From Voacanga thouarsii (lineage: Eukaryota > Streptophyta > Magnoliopsida > Gentianales > Apocynaceae), in assembly GCA_026120185.1 (NCBI GenBank), contig JANUWF010001218.1, forward strand, positions 2,108,001 to 2,172,000: 64,000 nt of DNA, in the 5' to 3' direction. The notes below the pieces were generated by a model. That model was not told the DNA's origin. It worked only from the letters and a program-made list of their open reading frames with translations, and searched no databases. The position numbers and the translations under genes were made by a program. Numbering within the stretch: position 1 is the first letter of the stretch; the number at the start of each line of letters is the position of its first letter. Below are positions 11,863 through 23,250 of this stretch, in pieces.

Positions 11863-12645
11863 ATGGCAAACTCATATGCTCTTTCTTATGTTGAAGGATC
11901 CTAAAAAAATCAACCTCATTTGTTCAATAGAAGCAATTATACATTTTGAAAAAATAGAATGAAGATTTATGTTTACTCAATCAACTTTGAGCTGTGGGAT
12001 CTAATTGAGAACGGACTATTTGTCCCTCAAAATTTGTTGATGGCAGAAAAGTGCATAAACAGAGTGACGAATATGATGCTGAAAACAATGCTAAAATGAT
12101 ATTAAACTTTCAAGCTATGAACATTCTATGTTATGCCTTTGATGCCACTGAATATAACAGAGTAAGTAGCTGTGATTCAACATATGACATGTGGAGATTG
12201 CTTGAAGTCACCCATGAGGGGACAAATCAAGTGAAAGAATCAAAGTTGGGAATGTTAGTTCACGATTATGAGTTGTTCACTATGAAGTCATGTGAGAACA
12301 TCACTGATATGTTTACTCATTTCACAAACATCATGCATGGTCAAAAGCCTATGGAAAAATCTACTCTCTCAGAGAGCAAAATAGAAAATTACTTGATGCT
12401 CTGCCAAAGAGATGGCAACCAAAAACCTTAGTTATAGAGGAATCAAAAACTCTGAACAGCATACCTACTGAAAAGCTTATTGGCTCTTTGTTAACTCATG
12501 AAATGAAACTGAAAAAGTTTCAAGAGCATAATGACGATGATAGAAGAGAAAGAGGAATTGCCTTAAAAGCTGCAAATGATTAAGCTAGTAGTGAACAATC
12601 TGAAAATGAATGTGGCAATACTCTGGAAAATGAAAATTGGGCCAT
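11863..12645 (+). pseudogene. SIRE-like gag, N-terminal part
   Basis: It starts at ATG 11863 (MANSYALSYVEGS) and reads a typical SIRE/Maximus gag. Blocks FNRSNYTF, KNRMKIYVYSINFELWDLIE, then in another frame NFQAMNILCYAFDATEYNR and SSCDSTYDMWRLLEVTHEGT, KLGMLVHDYELFTM and ITDMFTHFTNIM. Stop codons occur early (after EGS) and a frameshift lies near 12040. The longest intact stretch is 12051-12431. The same protein, differently damaged, is at 62081 onward. Element B interrupts it exactly after GCCAT at 12645, and the reading resumes at 20592. Confidence 0.9.
12641..12645. repeat. Target-site duplication GCCAT, left copy (element B)
   Basis: GCCAT precedes LTR B and recurs at 20587-20591 right after the second LTR. 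The undisrupted site can be read in the second SIRE-like copy at about 62890-62905 (ggccatagttgctagaaaat). Confidence 0.9.
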
Positions 12646-14252
12646 AGATGCTTAAATTTTGGGTGTATAAAAATCATCAAATTTAAATCCATCGCTTAGT
12701 CAAGTTTTAATTAAAACATTAATCCCAAAATATACATACGAGCAAGTATACTCATCGCAAGCATAGTATAGGGAATTAACGAGTATCGATCCTCAAAGGA
12801 ACAAGTACCCACTGATAACTTTTCATTCATTATTTAAACGATCGAAATAAAGTGAGAAAATAATAAAAAGAAAAAATAAAGAAATATATACAACTCAAGG
12901 ATATAGGAGTATAAAATTTAGACAATTATCCTAGAAATCATGAAAATGAACTAATTAACAATTCTCTTAATTAATTATTATCTTGGCATCATGAAAGAAT
13001 GTAAAGCAAAATTCAATCGTTTGTCAAGTCATGAATTTACTTAGGTAAATTTCACTTCATTTGTCAATCCATGGAATACTATATTCTGATTCATATAACA
13101 GATTTGTCAATCAAGCTAACATAACCAAAACATGCATTAAACTCGTCATTATATATTTTGATTCAATTAGCATAATTGTTAATCAAGCCACCCTAACCAA
13201 AATATGCATGAATTTCAATTCCTTAAAGATATGAAATTAGCTAATGACCCTATGTTAAGGCGAAATCAACTTAACCTTTAATTGCTTAGTTCTAAAATCC
13301 TAATTTCTTCGTTCAAATCCATTAAGATTTAACAAATCTAAAATCAATATAATGAAACTCCTAACATTATTTTGTCTAAGTGAATTAGAAGAACTCGCAT
13401 CAATAACCAATGAAATCAAGTAATCAAACACCAAAGATGATAAAGAATTGATCAAATAACTAGATCAACATAAAATCATAAATTCCAAAATAATGTTAAA
13501 TTACAAGAAAAACATTAAATACACCATTGTTTAAGGAAAAGAAGACAAAGAGAAAAGAAAGCACTTATAGACAAGCATCTTTCTTCTTCATTGAAGACCC
13601 TCATGAATAATCCTTCTTGATTTGGTGAATTCCTCCTTCAATGAGTGATTAAGAATTTTTGCTTATGAATCCACCTCTTTCTATATATATCTAGGTATAT
13701 CCCACTTTCTCTTGTGTTTTCTTGTGCTTTTATAGCCTCTTGGATGCTGAATTCGTAGCTTAGGAAGTCTTGGCCGAGTTGGATTCGGAAATAGCAAAAT
13801 CATTGGCAAATTCCTAATTTCGTGAACAGAATATTCACCCTCCAAAGCGTACCTGGTTCCAGGTACCTTCGACCCACCTGGCGCCAGGTGCACTCTGTTC
13901 TTCCTCTGGAGTTTTGCTCTATTTTTTGTCTGCAGATAGAATGGACCCTGCACCAGGTACACTTACCAGACCTAGCACCAGCTCCTGGAATTTCCCTTGA
14001 AGCTTAGCTCGAATTCTTTTGTTGGACCAAAATGGACCCAGCGCCTGGTCCCTTGGTTAGCCCTGGCACTAGGTATATTTTGGAGTTGTGCATTTTTTGC
14101 TTGATTTTAATTCAAATTTGCACATATTCGCTAAAAACACTTTTTGCAAGTAAAATGTCAAATAGGAAAGAATATGCCTAGTTATTACAACAAATGTATC
14201 TTAAAACAACCTCAAATAACTAAAAAAATAATGGTAATTTTAACCTCTATCA
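12646..14252 (-). repeat. 3' LTR of element B
   Basis: It begins agatgcttaaattttggg, mutated from tgatgtgtaaattttggg in the partner, and ends CCTCTATCA. A GC-rich cassette at about 13850-14075 has tandem units with cores ctggcgccagg and gcaccaggtaca. Plus-strand ORFs here come only from that cassette. Confidence 0.9.
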
Positions 14253-14270
14253 CATACCCCCACACTTGAA
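14253..14270 (-). other. Polypurine tract of element B
   Basis: The plus strand reads catacccccacacttgaa right inside the 3' LTR, so the minus strand is AAGTGTGGGGGTATG, the expected plus-strand primer. The same tract follows the 3' LTR of element C at 30835. Confidence 0.8.
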
Positions 14271-16148
14271 CATTTGCTTGTCCTCAAGCAAAACACTTTA
14301 CTCCAAGAAAAATTATTAAGAAAATATAAGTTCTTTCTCATTCAAAAATTTCTTTACCATAACAAAGATCATGTCTTCACTTCAAACTTTAGACACAACT
14401 CTTGTCATTCATACCCTTTAAAAACAATACAAACTTTGAAATTTTGGACAAAATACCACAAAACTCTTGAAGTCAAATTAATCAAGTATATACCTTAGTC
14501 TAAGAAACTTATTTCACATTCAAGTTAAAATATAGATAATATGAATCACATAAGTCAAGCAATCTACCAACTCAAGGATTATAAATTCAAAAATTGCACA
14601 ACTCAAGTTATGATGTAAGGAAAATACATTAAAAAAAATTTTCTCTCAACATTTTTCAATGACTTAGGGAATTGATAGCCTCAAGTATATAGATTTCTCT
14701 TCACACACCATATTGGCCCCCTTTATAGTCATCACTCATCATTTTTTTTTTCTCACCAATTCTTTCTTTCTTTAATCTTTCTTGCCCTTTTACCTTCGGG
14801 ATAGCCTCAAGGGAGTGTACCGAATTCACTTGCTACTTCTCCCCTTATTGACCCCCTTTTCAGCCAATGGTTTTCAAAGATAATTAATAAGAGCATTTTT
14901 TCAATTCATACAACAATAGTATTATTTTCACTCCTTATTTTTTCAATTTCAAGTCACAAGAATGTTTCACAATTTTTTCCACAATCTTTCTTCTCAAAGA
15001 TCTTTTATCAACTCACATTCCTTTTCATAACTCAAAGCTAGCAAAATTTAAACTTATAATACAAGAATTAGCCAATAAACTCTTCTCATATTCATCATAT
15101 CCTTCATATTCAACTAGATGAGTCAAATAACATTCAAACACCAATGCATAAATAAGATTAATCAAAATTCTCAAGTCTTACAAAATATCCTATCCAACAA
15201 ACCAATTTCATCAAATCCACCTAATGAATGACAAAACTCATATCCAAGTAAAAAAAAGAATAACACCCTTGCTTAATAATGAAAACCACTAATTTTTTTT
15301 AAAATTTCTAGAAAAATGATATGGAAAATACTTCTTCAACCTCAACCCCCCCCCCTCCCATGCTTAAATGGGATAGTGTCCTCAATGGCAAAAGATATAT
15401 AATAAAAGTATAGCCGAGAAGACCAAAATGTATAAAGAGGAAAAAGAAAGAGAAGAAAGTACTTCCATTGCGAATTAGCTCCAAAAGTTCTAAACTTTTA
15501 AATCTTCAAATTTTCAAAACTTTCAAGGAACTTGCAACAAAATTGTTTTTCAATCAAAAGCTTTTAGACCAAATATTTCTAAAGTAGCTCAATACCAAGA
15601 AAACACCAAGATACTTGATAAAAACTTGGTCAAAGAATATTACCAAACCACTCCCCCGCACTTAAATTGGACAATGCCCTCATTGGCTAACAATAAACAC
15701 AAGAAAGCATCTCCAAATGGACCAAAAATGATAAAAGAGGTAGAAAGTGGAGCAATACTCCCTAAGTGCAATAATGCTACAATAAATATTAAAATTTGAA
15801 AAGAATAGAAGAGCTTGTTCAAGAAGACTTTATTCCTACCTACAAAATAAAGCACAAATAAAAACACAAAGAAAAAAATAATAAAAGAAAGCACACAAAA
15901 ATAAAAGAAAACACACTAAAGTAAAATACTAATAAAAATCTAAAGAAAACGAATAAAAACATGACTTACTCCCCCACACTTAAAATGGCAAATATTTTCC
16001 TTATTTGGGAAAAAAGACACCTAACAATTTCAAAATAAAACAAAGATACAAGCTCGTTTCACTCGTCATGCTACCTCATCAAACTTTTGTAAGAGAAATT
16101 AATGCTCATTGAAAAAAGTAGGTATGATGAAAGTAGAAATAAGAGAGG
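14271..16148 (-). repeat. 3' internal region of element B with PPT-like repeats
   Basis: There is no gene here. Three extra copies of the PPT-like motif occur on the minus strand, at 15346-15395, 15650-15690 and 15968-16010. Each reads on the plus strand as a C-run, then CACTTAAA, then a variant of ggacaatgtcctcaatggc. Copies one and two are followed by a related tail (gaccaaaa...gataaaagagg), so the block looks like a diverged tandem repeat of about 300 bp. A 14740-14790 pyrimidine run is purine-rich on the coding strand. Confidence 0.6.
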
Positions 16149-16963
16149 TTATTGAAAAATAGAAGGTTTATGAAAACATTTTTTCTCAACAAAGTAAAAC
16201 ACATAAACTACTTTCTCTAGCATTCTTTTAGACACATAAATATTTTTGTCAACATATAAGTGCACATGGTATCTAACGGATGCATTAACTTTAAAATTAT
16301 CAATTAACCTTTCAAAAGATTTATCACAATGAACATTTCCCTTAAAATTTAGCAATTAAGTTTTCAAAGATGGGATTAAGAAATCCTTGCTTTACACCAC
16401 ATCTATAAATACCAAGTTACCTCCCTGAAATTGGGGTGAATGGTATGAGTTGTGAATATCCTCCAAGGATTTTGTATGATGTAGCGTGGATAAATCAAAT
16501 TCCTTGAGACATGTTAAATTCCATACATCATCATTTGGACTATTATCCTCTAAGAATGGGGAGGAACCTAAGAAATCATGTGACAAAGAGATATTAGAAT
16601 TATTAGCACATAGAGGAGAATCGATACCTCCCTTTCCATATTGGACAATTGTTCCTCATATCCTTTGTTCTTTCTTTGGGGATTCTCTTGTTCAAGTGTA
16701 TAGGTCTTTATGGCATCTTCAACCAACTTGGCTAGTTGTTTTCTTGTAGAGCTCATTCATTGGGATGTTTCTTCATGCCACCTAATGGACGTGTTTGTGT
16801 TGGCAAGAAATGATTTGATTGAAGCACCATGTGACGTCTCACTAAAAGCATCAATAGGAGCTTGCAACCTTGCTAACGTATCATCATTATAGTTCATTTG
16901 ACATTGTGCCCATGAATTATTGTCCATGATGATGTTTTGAATCTCGCACTCAAAGAAAAACAA
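16149..16963 (-). pseudogene. ORF relic of element B, function unknown
   Basis: On the minus strand the pieces run MDNNSWAQCQMNYNDDTLAR, then SIKSFLANTNTSIRWHEE, then RKQLAKLVEDAIKTYTLE, then SHDFLGSSPFLEDNS, then CLKEFDLSTLHHTKSLED, then CDKSFERLIDNFKVNAS. Frames shift twice and stops are present. The middle is rich in Lys, Glu and Gln and could form a coiled coil. The same protein can be read in element A (40-560). I do not recognise it. Its position after the leader suggests a gag-position ORF, perhaps a captured or strongly diverged gag. Presence in two independent elements argues that it was once useful to this family. Confidence 0.5.
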
Positions 16964-17242
16964 AAATCAAATTGAAAATAAAAATAAAAACAAACAAAAA
17001 GAATAGAATAACAAAGAAAAGAAAAAAAATAAAAAGGAAAAAATAATATAAAAATAAAGAAAAGAAAAATACACATATTAGATATATTCACAAACTACGT
17101 AAATACAAAAGTTAGTGGTATTTATAAGTACAATATGAACTAAAATAGTCAATTAAGTCACACAATGTTACAAATAAGAAGATATAATCCCTAGTTACAA
17201 AAAGAACATATATACGTATTTACATATAGACATATAAACATA

Positions 17243-17247
17243 TAAAC
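17243..17247. repeat. Target-site duplication TAAAC (solo LTR)
   Basis: TAAAC precedes TGTTGG at 17248. The second copy is at 18915-18919. Confidence 0.85.
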
Positions 17248-18914
17248 TGTTGGATTTCATCATGCTTATCAAATAAAAACGCAGCGAAAATAACCATGAA
17301 ATCTATGCCCAAGGATCACGTGTTTGCAATTAAAATGGGAATAGAGGAAGGAAACGGAGATTACCTTCTGTAGCAGAAAAACAAAAATTTTCTTGCGGAT
17401 GGAAATCTGATCAAGAACCCAGGAATTAATTCCCTCTATTTTGATTGTCCAATTGCACCACTACAATCCAAGAGTAGGATTGTCTCTAGCAGTAATCCAC
17501 ATAAGATTGAATTGCTCAAAAAACCCACTCAAAACTATGCTAGTAGAAGAGGAGCGGCTAGGTTTTAGTTGGAGAAGAATAGAGATGAAGAAGAAACAGT
17601 TCCTCAGAATCCTTTCTGCAAAAGAGAACGATTCCTAAATTTATAGTTTTAGGATTTGTGTTAATTGTAATTAAGTCCTCCAAGTTCTAATGTCTACAAT
17701 TAGGCCCTTGAAGTTTATATAATTGTAACCAAGTCCCATGAATTATAATAAACTTATAATTCATCTATAAATATATTTTGTTCTCTTAATTAACCACACA
17801 ATATTATCAAATAATATATATTGAGCATTCAAACCTTTATTGTATGTGACTCGTTAAGTTTCTTGGTCTTATTGGTAGCATAATATGAATCAATTCTAAC
17901 AGCTTTAGAATTAATAATCCTAAATAAAATATAGGATTAATTTATTAATTCTCTAATTAATAAATTTATATTTAATAGATCAAGAGCGACATCTAACAAT
18001 GATTCTTGATCACTTAAAAGTTCAGAAAGTCAAGTGGCTTGATATGAACCATTCAATAGAAAATAACCAATGCAATAAACATTTTTCACCATATCTCGTT
18101 CGATCTAGAGCATGGAATTAGTGCCAACTCCCTCTAGAATATTATTAATTCTAACCTGAATATTTTAGTACTTGTTCAAGAAATCCATTACTCGATATAT
18201 GTATCAATTTGGAACTATTTCCAACATATAGTCACATTGGCCAAGGACTTCATGAGTAATGATTTCTACAAGTGGCCTTGAGATATACTCTCCTACTATT
18301 AGGAGTGGTGAATCATTTATTGATCATTTTAACTACTTTCATTTACTTTATATTGTACCCAATATCAATCTCATAGGCAGTCCTTGTAAGATTTCAAAGA
18401 TTAGAATCAAAGTAAAATGCTCGATAAACAAAATACTTTGGAGATCTCAAATCTAAGGGTACTTGTAGACTTGCTATAATGCGATTCTATCACTGACACT
18501 CAATAGCTATCCAAGTGATTATCTCATAGCTAGATCATCCAATAAATTTATTCATGTAACAAGTATCCATATATTAATTCTGAGTATCTCAATACTCACG
18601 GTTATGAAAACCACCACTTGATTCGATAAAGGGATACAACATGTGCTAGTCTTGGCATATTAATAATGTCCGATCTCATTAATTCTATGACTAGGGATTA
18701 TTCAAGCACAAATACTACATAGTGTAGTAGGAATCTCACATCATGATCTCTATCATGGTTTTCTTAACATTGTGTTGTACTAGGGATTTTATCAAACAGT
18801 TTATACGTATATTAAGAAATAGCTATCAAACTGAAAGATAAAAAATACCTCTTTTATTAATTATTATACAATATACATGGTACAAGTGATTGCCTTTAGG
18901 GCACAACACAAACA
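17248..18914 (-). repeat. Solo LTR of an Angela-type copia element
   Basis: It starts TGTTGGATTTCATCATGC and ends GGGCACAACACAAACA. It is 1667 bp and flanked by perfect TAAAC repeats with no internal sequence, so it is a solo LTR left by LTR-LTR recombination. On the minus strand it begins TGTTTGTGTTGTGCCCTAAA, like the Angela/BARE LTR start. It is homologous to the element D LTR at 5332-7246 and sits in the leader of element B. Confidence 0.9.
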
Positions 18915-18956
18915 TAAACATGGTTAAATCAACAAAATTCAAACTTTCATGATATT

Positions 18957-18974
18957 GCTCATCGGCAACGGTGC
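18957..18974 (-). other. tRNA-Asp primer-binding site of element B
   Basis: The plus strand reads ctcatcggcaacggtgcca, matching the 3' end of tRNA-Asp with a few mismatches, eight bases before the LTR start TGATGTG. Confidence 0.75.
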
Positions 18975-18982
18975 CAAAAACT

Positions 18983-20586
18983 TGATGTGTAAATTTTGGG
19001 TTTATAAAAATCATCAAATTTAAATCCATTTCTTAGTCAATTTTTAATTAAAACATTAATCTCAAAATGGACATATGAGCAAGTATACTCATAGCAAGCA
19101 TAGTATAGGAAATTAATGAGTATCGATTCTCAAAGGAACAAGTACACACTAATCACTTTTTATTCATTGTTTAACCAAACCAAATAAAGTGAGAAAATAA
19201 TAAAAATAATTAAAAAATATATACAACTCAAGAATGTAAGAATATGAAAATTAGACAATTATCCTAAAAAACATGATAAGGAACCAATTAGCAATTCTCT
19301 CAAATAATTATTATCTTGACATCATGAAGGAATGTAAAGTAAAATTCAATCATTTGTCAAGTCATAAATTTACTTAGGTAAATTCAACTTCGTTTGTCAA
19401 TCCATGAAATTCTATATTTTGATTCATATTAACAGATTTGTCAATTAAGCTAACATAATTAAAACATGCATTAAGCTCATCATTATATATTTTGATTCAA
19501 TTAGCAGATTTATCAATCAAGCCATCCTAACCAAAATATACATGAATCTCAATTCCTTAAAAACATGAAATTAGCTAATGACACTATGCCAAGGCAAAAT
19601 CAACTTAACATTTGATCACTTAGTTCTAAAATCTTAACTTTGTCATTCAAATTTATTAAGATTTAACAAATCTAAAATCAATACAATGAAACTCCTAACA
19701 TCATTTTGTCTAAGTCAATTAGAAGAACTCGCATCAATAACCAATGAAATCAAGTATCAAATACCAAAGATGATAAAGAATTGATCAAATAACTAGATCA
19801 ATGCAAAATCATGAATCCCAAAATAATGTTAACTTACAATAAAAATATTGAATACAACATTGTTTAAGGAAAAGAAGATAAAGAGAAAAGAAAGCACTCA
19901 TAGACAAGTCTCTTTCTTCTTCCTTGAAGACCCTCTTGAACAATAATCTTTGATTATCTGAATTCCTCCTTCAATGAGTGATTAGAAATTTTTGCTTATG
20001 AATCCACCTCTCTTTATGTATATCTAGGTATATCCCCCTTTCTCTTGTGTTTTCTTGTGCTTTTATAAGCCTCTTGGATGCTGAATTCGTGGTTAAGGAA
20101 GTCTTGATCGAGTAGAATTCAGAAAATACCAAAATCATTGGCAAATTTCTAATTTTGTTCATAGAATATTCACCCTCCAGAGTGTACCTAGCGCCGGGTA
20201 CCTTCGACCCACTTGGCACTAGATGCACTCTGTTCTTTCTTTGGAGTTTTCTCTATTTTTGGTCTACAGACAGAATGGACCCGGCGCCAGGTACACTTGC
20301 CAGACCTAGCACTAGGTCTGTTCTGGAATTTCCCTTGAAGCTTGGCTCTAATTCTTTTGTTGGACTAGAATGGACCTGGCGCTTGGTCCATTTGCTAGAT
20401 CGGCGCCTTGTACATTTTGGAATTGTGCACTTTCTACTCGATTTTAACTCAAATTTGCACATATTTGCCAAAAATACTTTTTATAAGTAAAATGTCAAAT
20501 ATGAAGGAATATGCCTAGTTACAACAAATTTATCTTAAAACAACTTTAAATAACTAAAAAAATAATAATTATTTTAAACCCTATCA
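18983..20586 (-). repeat. 5' LTR of element B
   Basis: It begins TGATGTGTAAATTTTGGG and ends CCCTATCA. It pairs with 12646-14252 at nearly identical length. The GC-rich cassette lies at about 20170-20415, with ggcgccaggtaca-type cores. The right-hand target copy GCCAT follows at 20587-20591. Confidence 0.9.
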
Positions 20587-20591
20587 GCCAT
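20587..20591. repeat. Target-site duplication GCCAT, right copy (element B)
   Basis: It immediately follows LTR end CTATCA, and SIRE-like gag reading resumes beyond it. Confidence 0.9.
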
Positions 20592-21500
20592 GGTTCCTAG
20601 AAAATTCAAGAAGATGTTTAAAAAAAGCAACTTCAGTAAAGAAAAAGAAGCCAAGCATAACAAGAAGAAAAGAAAAAGACTGATTGGGACTTGGAACCAA
20701 GAAGAATCCGAGACTGAAAAGAGTAATGGATCTAACAAGGAGAAAACAAATATATGTTTCATGGCTATGGAGGATAAAGTAAATTCTACTTCTCTAGATT
20801 TGATAAACAATTTGCATGTTTCTAATTGTAAAAAGCATGATGATCCTAATGAATTGCTATTTGACATTTTTCATGAACTAAAAAAGCTGTCTAGTAGAAA
20901 TAAAGAAATGAATATGAAAATTGACTGTTTGTTAGATGAGAATGCAAAGCTATTAAATGAGAACAAAGTCTCACTTGAGTCACATATGTGTGCAAATATT
21001 GTAAAAGATGTTATCATTACTTCCTTGCATCATATATCTCTAGAAAATAAGTACTTATGTGATAAAATTCATTTTCTTGAAATTATGGTTAGCAATTTTA
21101 ATGATATAAAAAATAGAGTCGATGATCTCACTACATGAATTGAAAAATTTACAAATGGAAAAAATAATTTGAAAAAATTACTTGGTGCATAACACATAGC
21201 TGGAAACCAAAATGGCCTAGGTTATAGGCATAAGATCAAAGATAGAAATTACAAATTTCACTTTGTAAAAGTTGCCTTACCATATATGACACACAATTGT
21301 TGCACATATTGTGAAAAATTTGCACACAAAGCATCTAGGTGTCATGTTAAGAAGAAAGTGGAATCCGATGCAAAAATAGTTTAGAAAATTAGAGAAAACA
21401 TTATTAACTCCTATAGACCCAAGAAAATGTTAGTACCAAAAGCCATTCTTCCATCTCATGAATAGGTACATCAGCTACAAAGAATTTAGCTCCACAAAGT
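20592..21500 (+). pseudogene. SIRE-like gag, C-terminal part with zinc knuckle
   Basis: The reading continues from the 12645 break. It has a basic stretch (KFKKMFKKSNFSKEKEAKHN), then an acidic and coiled-coil part (LLFDIFHELKKLSSRNKEMN, LLDENAKLLNENK), then VDDLTT at 21138 with a stop soon after. In the next open piece, a CX2CX4HX4C knuckle is intact at 21301-21342 (CTYCEKFAHKASRC). The protein normally binds the element's RNA and forms the particle. The equivalent in element 2 lies at 63196-63898. Several stops disrupt this copy. The region from 21480 begins the protease, where a deletion is seen. Confidence 0.85.
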
Positions 21501-22175
21501 GAGAAATGCAGCACTAATGGATAATATTCAAGCTGCAAATGATGAATATGTCACATTTGGAAGTAAGGAGAAAATACTCTGTATAGGTAATGTTTGTAAG
21601 GGATCTTCCATCATTATCAAGAAAGTATTATTGATTGATGAATTGAAGTGAAACTTGCTTAATATTAGTCTTTTGTGTGAAAAATGTTGCAAGGTTAATT
21701 TTGAAAAAGATTCACGCACTATCATTGATAATTCTAGTGATGAAATCATTTTTGCTACCAACTGCATTGGTAATGTCTATGTATTATATCTCGATGATCC
21801 TACTACTTATGAAGAAAAACGCTTTTTCATATATGATATTGATAGCTACATTTGGCATAGAAGGTTAGGCCATGTCTTTATTGATTTGTTAAATAGATTG
21901 TCCCTTAAAAAGGCTTGAGAAAGGACTGCCCAAAATGACATTTGACAAAAACTAATTGTGTAATGGTTGCCATTTTGGAAAACAAACCAAGACATATTTT
22001 AAATCTAAGAAAATGATTTTAACCTCAAGTCTTCTTGAGCTAATACATATGGATTTGTTTAGACCAATAAGGACCACTAGCCTAAGTGGTAAGAAGTATA
22101 CTTATGTATCAGTAGATGATATATTTGATTTACTTGGACCTTATCTGTTACACAAAAAGTTGACAATGATATAGG
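21501..22175 (+). pseudogene. SIRE-like protease remnant, pre-integrase and integrase start
   Basis: After a short deletion that removes the aspartic protease active site (present in element 2 at 63943 as DSG), the reading gives FGSKEKILCIGNVCKGS and LLNISLLCEKCCKVNF, then the GAG-pre-integrase HHCC site: WHRRLGH at about 21853, and CNGCHFGKQTK at about 21957. The integrase N-part follows as LELIHMDLFRPIRTTSLSG and GKKYTYVSVDD. The integrase catalytic core is missing: the frame ends near 22175 and the next readable part already belongs upstream of RT. Stops and frameshifts are frequent. Confidence 0.8.
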
Positions 22176-23250
22176 TAGCTTAAAGAAATATGGCATTGAA
22201 AATCATCAAGCTCCATCACTTGACAACCATGCCAAAGAAGAAGAACTAGATGAACAACAAGCCAAAGATAGTGAGCAAAGAAGTGTCGAGCACACTGATT
22301 AGAATTTGCCAAAAGATTGGAAGTACAAAACTGTCCATACAAAAGAACAGATCATTAGCGATCCTAGCTGCGAAGTCAAAACTAGACAGTAATTTGTTGA
22401 TAATTTTTACTCTACTTTCTAGAACTGAACCTAATTGTATTAATGTAGCTTTACATGATGATTTTTTGGATTATGGCCACATAAGAACAGCTGAACCAAT
22501 TTGAAAGGAATCAAGTTTAAAAGCTTGTCCTTAGACTGTTTGACCATCTCGTAATTGGTACCACGTGGGTTTTCAAAAATAAACTTGATGAGCATGTCAT
22601 TGTTATTAGAAATAAAAATAGATTAGTTGCCCATGGATTCAATCAAAAAGAGGGCATTGACTATGATAAAACTTTTACTCTCGTTACTCGATTAGAATCC
22701 ATTAGAATGTTGCTTGTGTTTGCATTGTTCAAAGGTTTTATGCTTTGCTGAATGGATATCAAAAGTGCCTTCTTAAATGGTTTTATTGAAGAAGAAGTTT
22801 ATGTTGAATAACCTCTTGATCTTATTCATGAACATTTTCCAGATCATGTATTTAAACTCCCCAAAGCCCTTTATGGTTTAAAGTAAGCCTCAAGAGCATG
22901 GTATAAAAGGCTTTGTGTTTTTCTTCTTTCAAAAGGTCTTTCAAGAAGCTTAATTGATACCATATTATTTATAAAATATAAAAATTCTGATGATATCCAA
23001 ATTATGCAAATATATGTTGATGATTTTTTTTTTTTGAGCTACTAATTATTCCCTATGCAAGAAATTTACTATGACAATACAGCAAGAGTTTGAGATGAGC
23101 ATAATAGGAGAATTTAATGTTTTCGATCTACAAATCAAACAAACCAAAGATGAAATCCTCCTAAATCAAGCCAAGCATGCCAAGGAACTGCTCAAAAGAT
23201 ATATTCACCAAACCACTGGTTGATGAACGATTCTATCATCTGAGAAGAGG
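22176..23250 (+). pseudogene. SIRE-like reverse transcriptase relic
   Basis: Readable pieces are LPKDWKYKTVHTKEQIISDP, then NKLDEHVIVIRNKNRLVAHG, FNQKEGIDYDKTFTLVTRLE, MDIKSAFLNGFIEEEVYVE, VFKLPKALYGLK, and the catalytic YVDD at 23013-23024. These are in-order RVT_2 motifs of Ty1/copia polymerase. Stops replace conserved tryptophan and glutamine codons (LYGLK*ASRAWY). The RNase H domain is largely missing: KELLKRYIHQT joins directly to the tail phrase ...TKPLVDERFYHLRRGLG near 23200-23250. The enzyme cannot be active. Confidence 0.9.

Larger units (their letters stand above)
12646..20586 (-). mobile_element. Non-autonomous Athila-like LTR retrotransposon B
   Basis: It has two LTRs of 1607 bp and 1604 bp with TGAT...ATCA ends, a PPT at 14253-14270, a tRNA-Asp PBS at 18957-18974 and a perfect GCCAT target duplication. 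Subtracting the Angela solo LTR, the internal region is only about 3.06 kb. I can read no gag, protease, RT or integrase in it. It holds one unknown ORF relic (16149-16963) and three PPT-like repeats. It therefore behaves as a large retrotransposon derivative that would depend on proteins supplied by a relative. Element A is of the same kind. Confidence 0.85.

Noticed and set aside
20155..20490. Plus- and minus-strand ORFs in the GC-rich part of LTR B (also 13681-14007)
   Set aside because: They come from the repeated GC-rich cassette, occur on both strands at the same place and match no protein.
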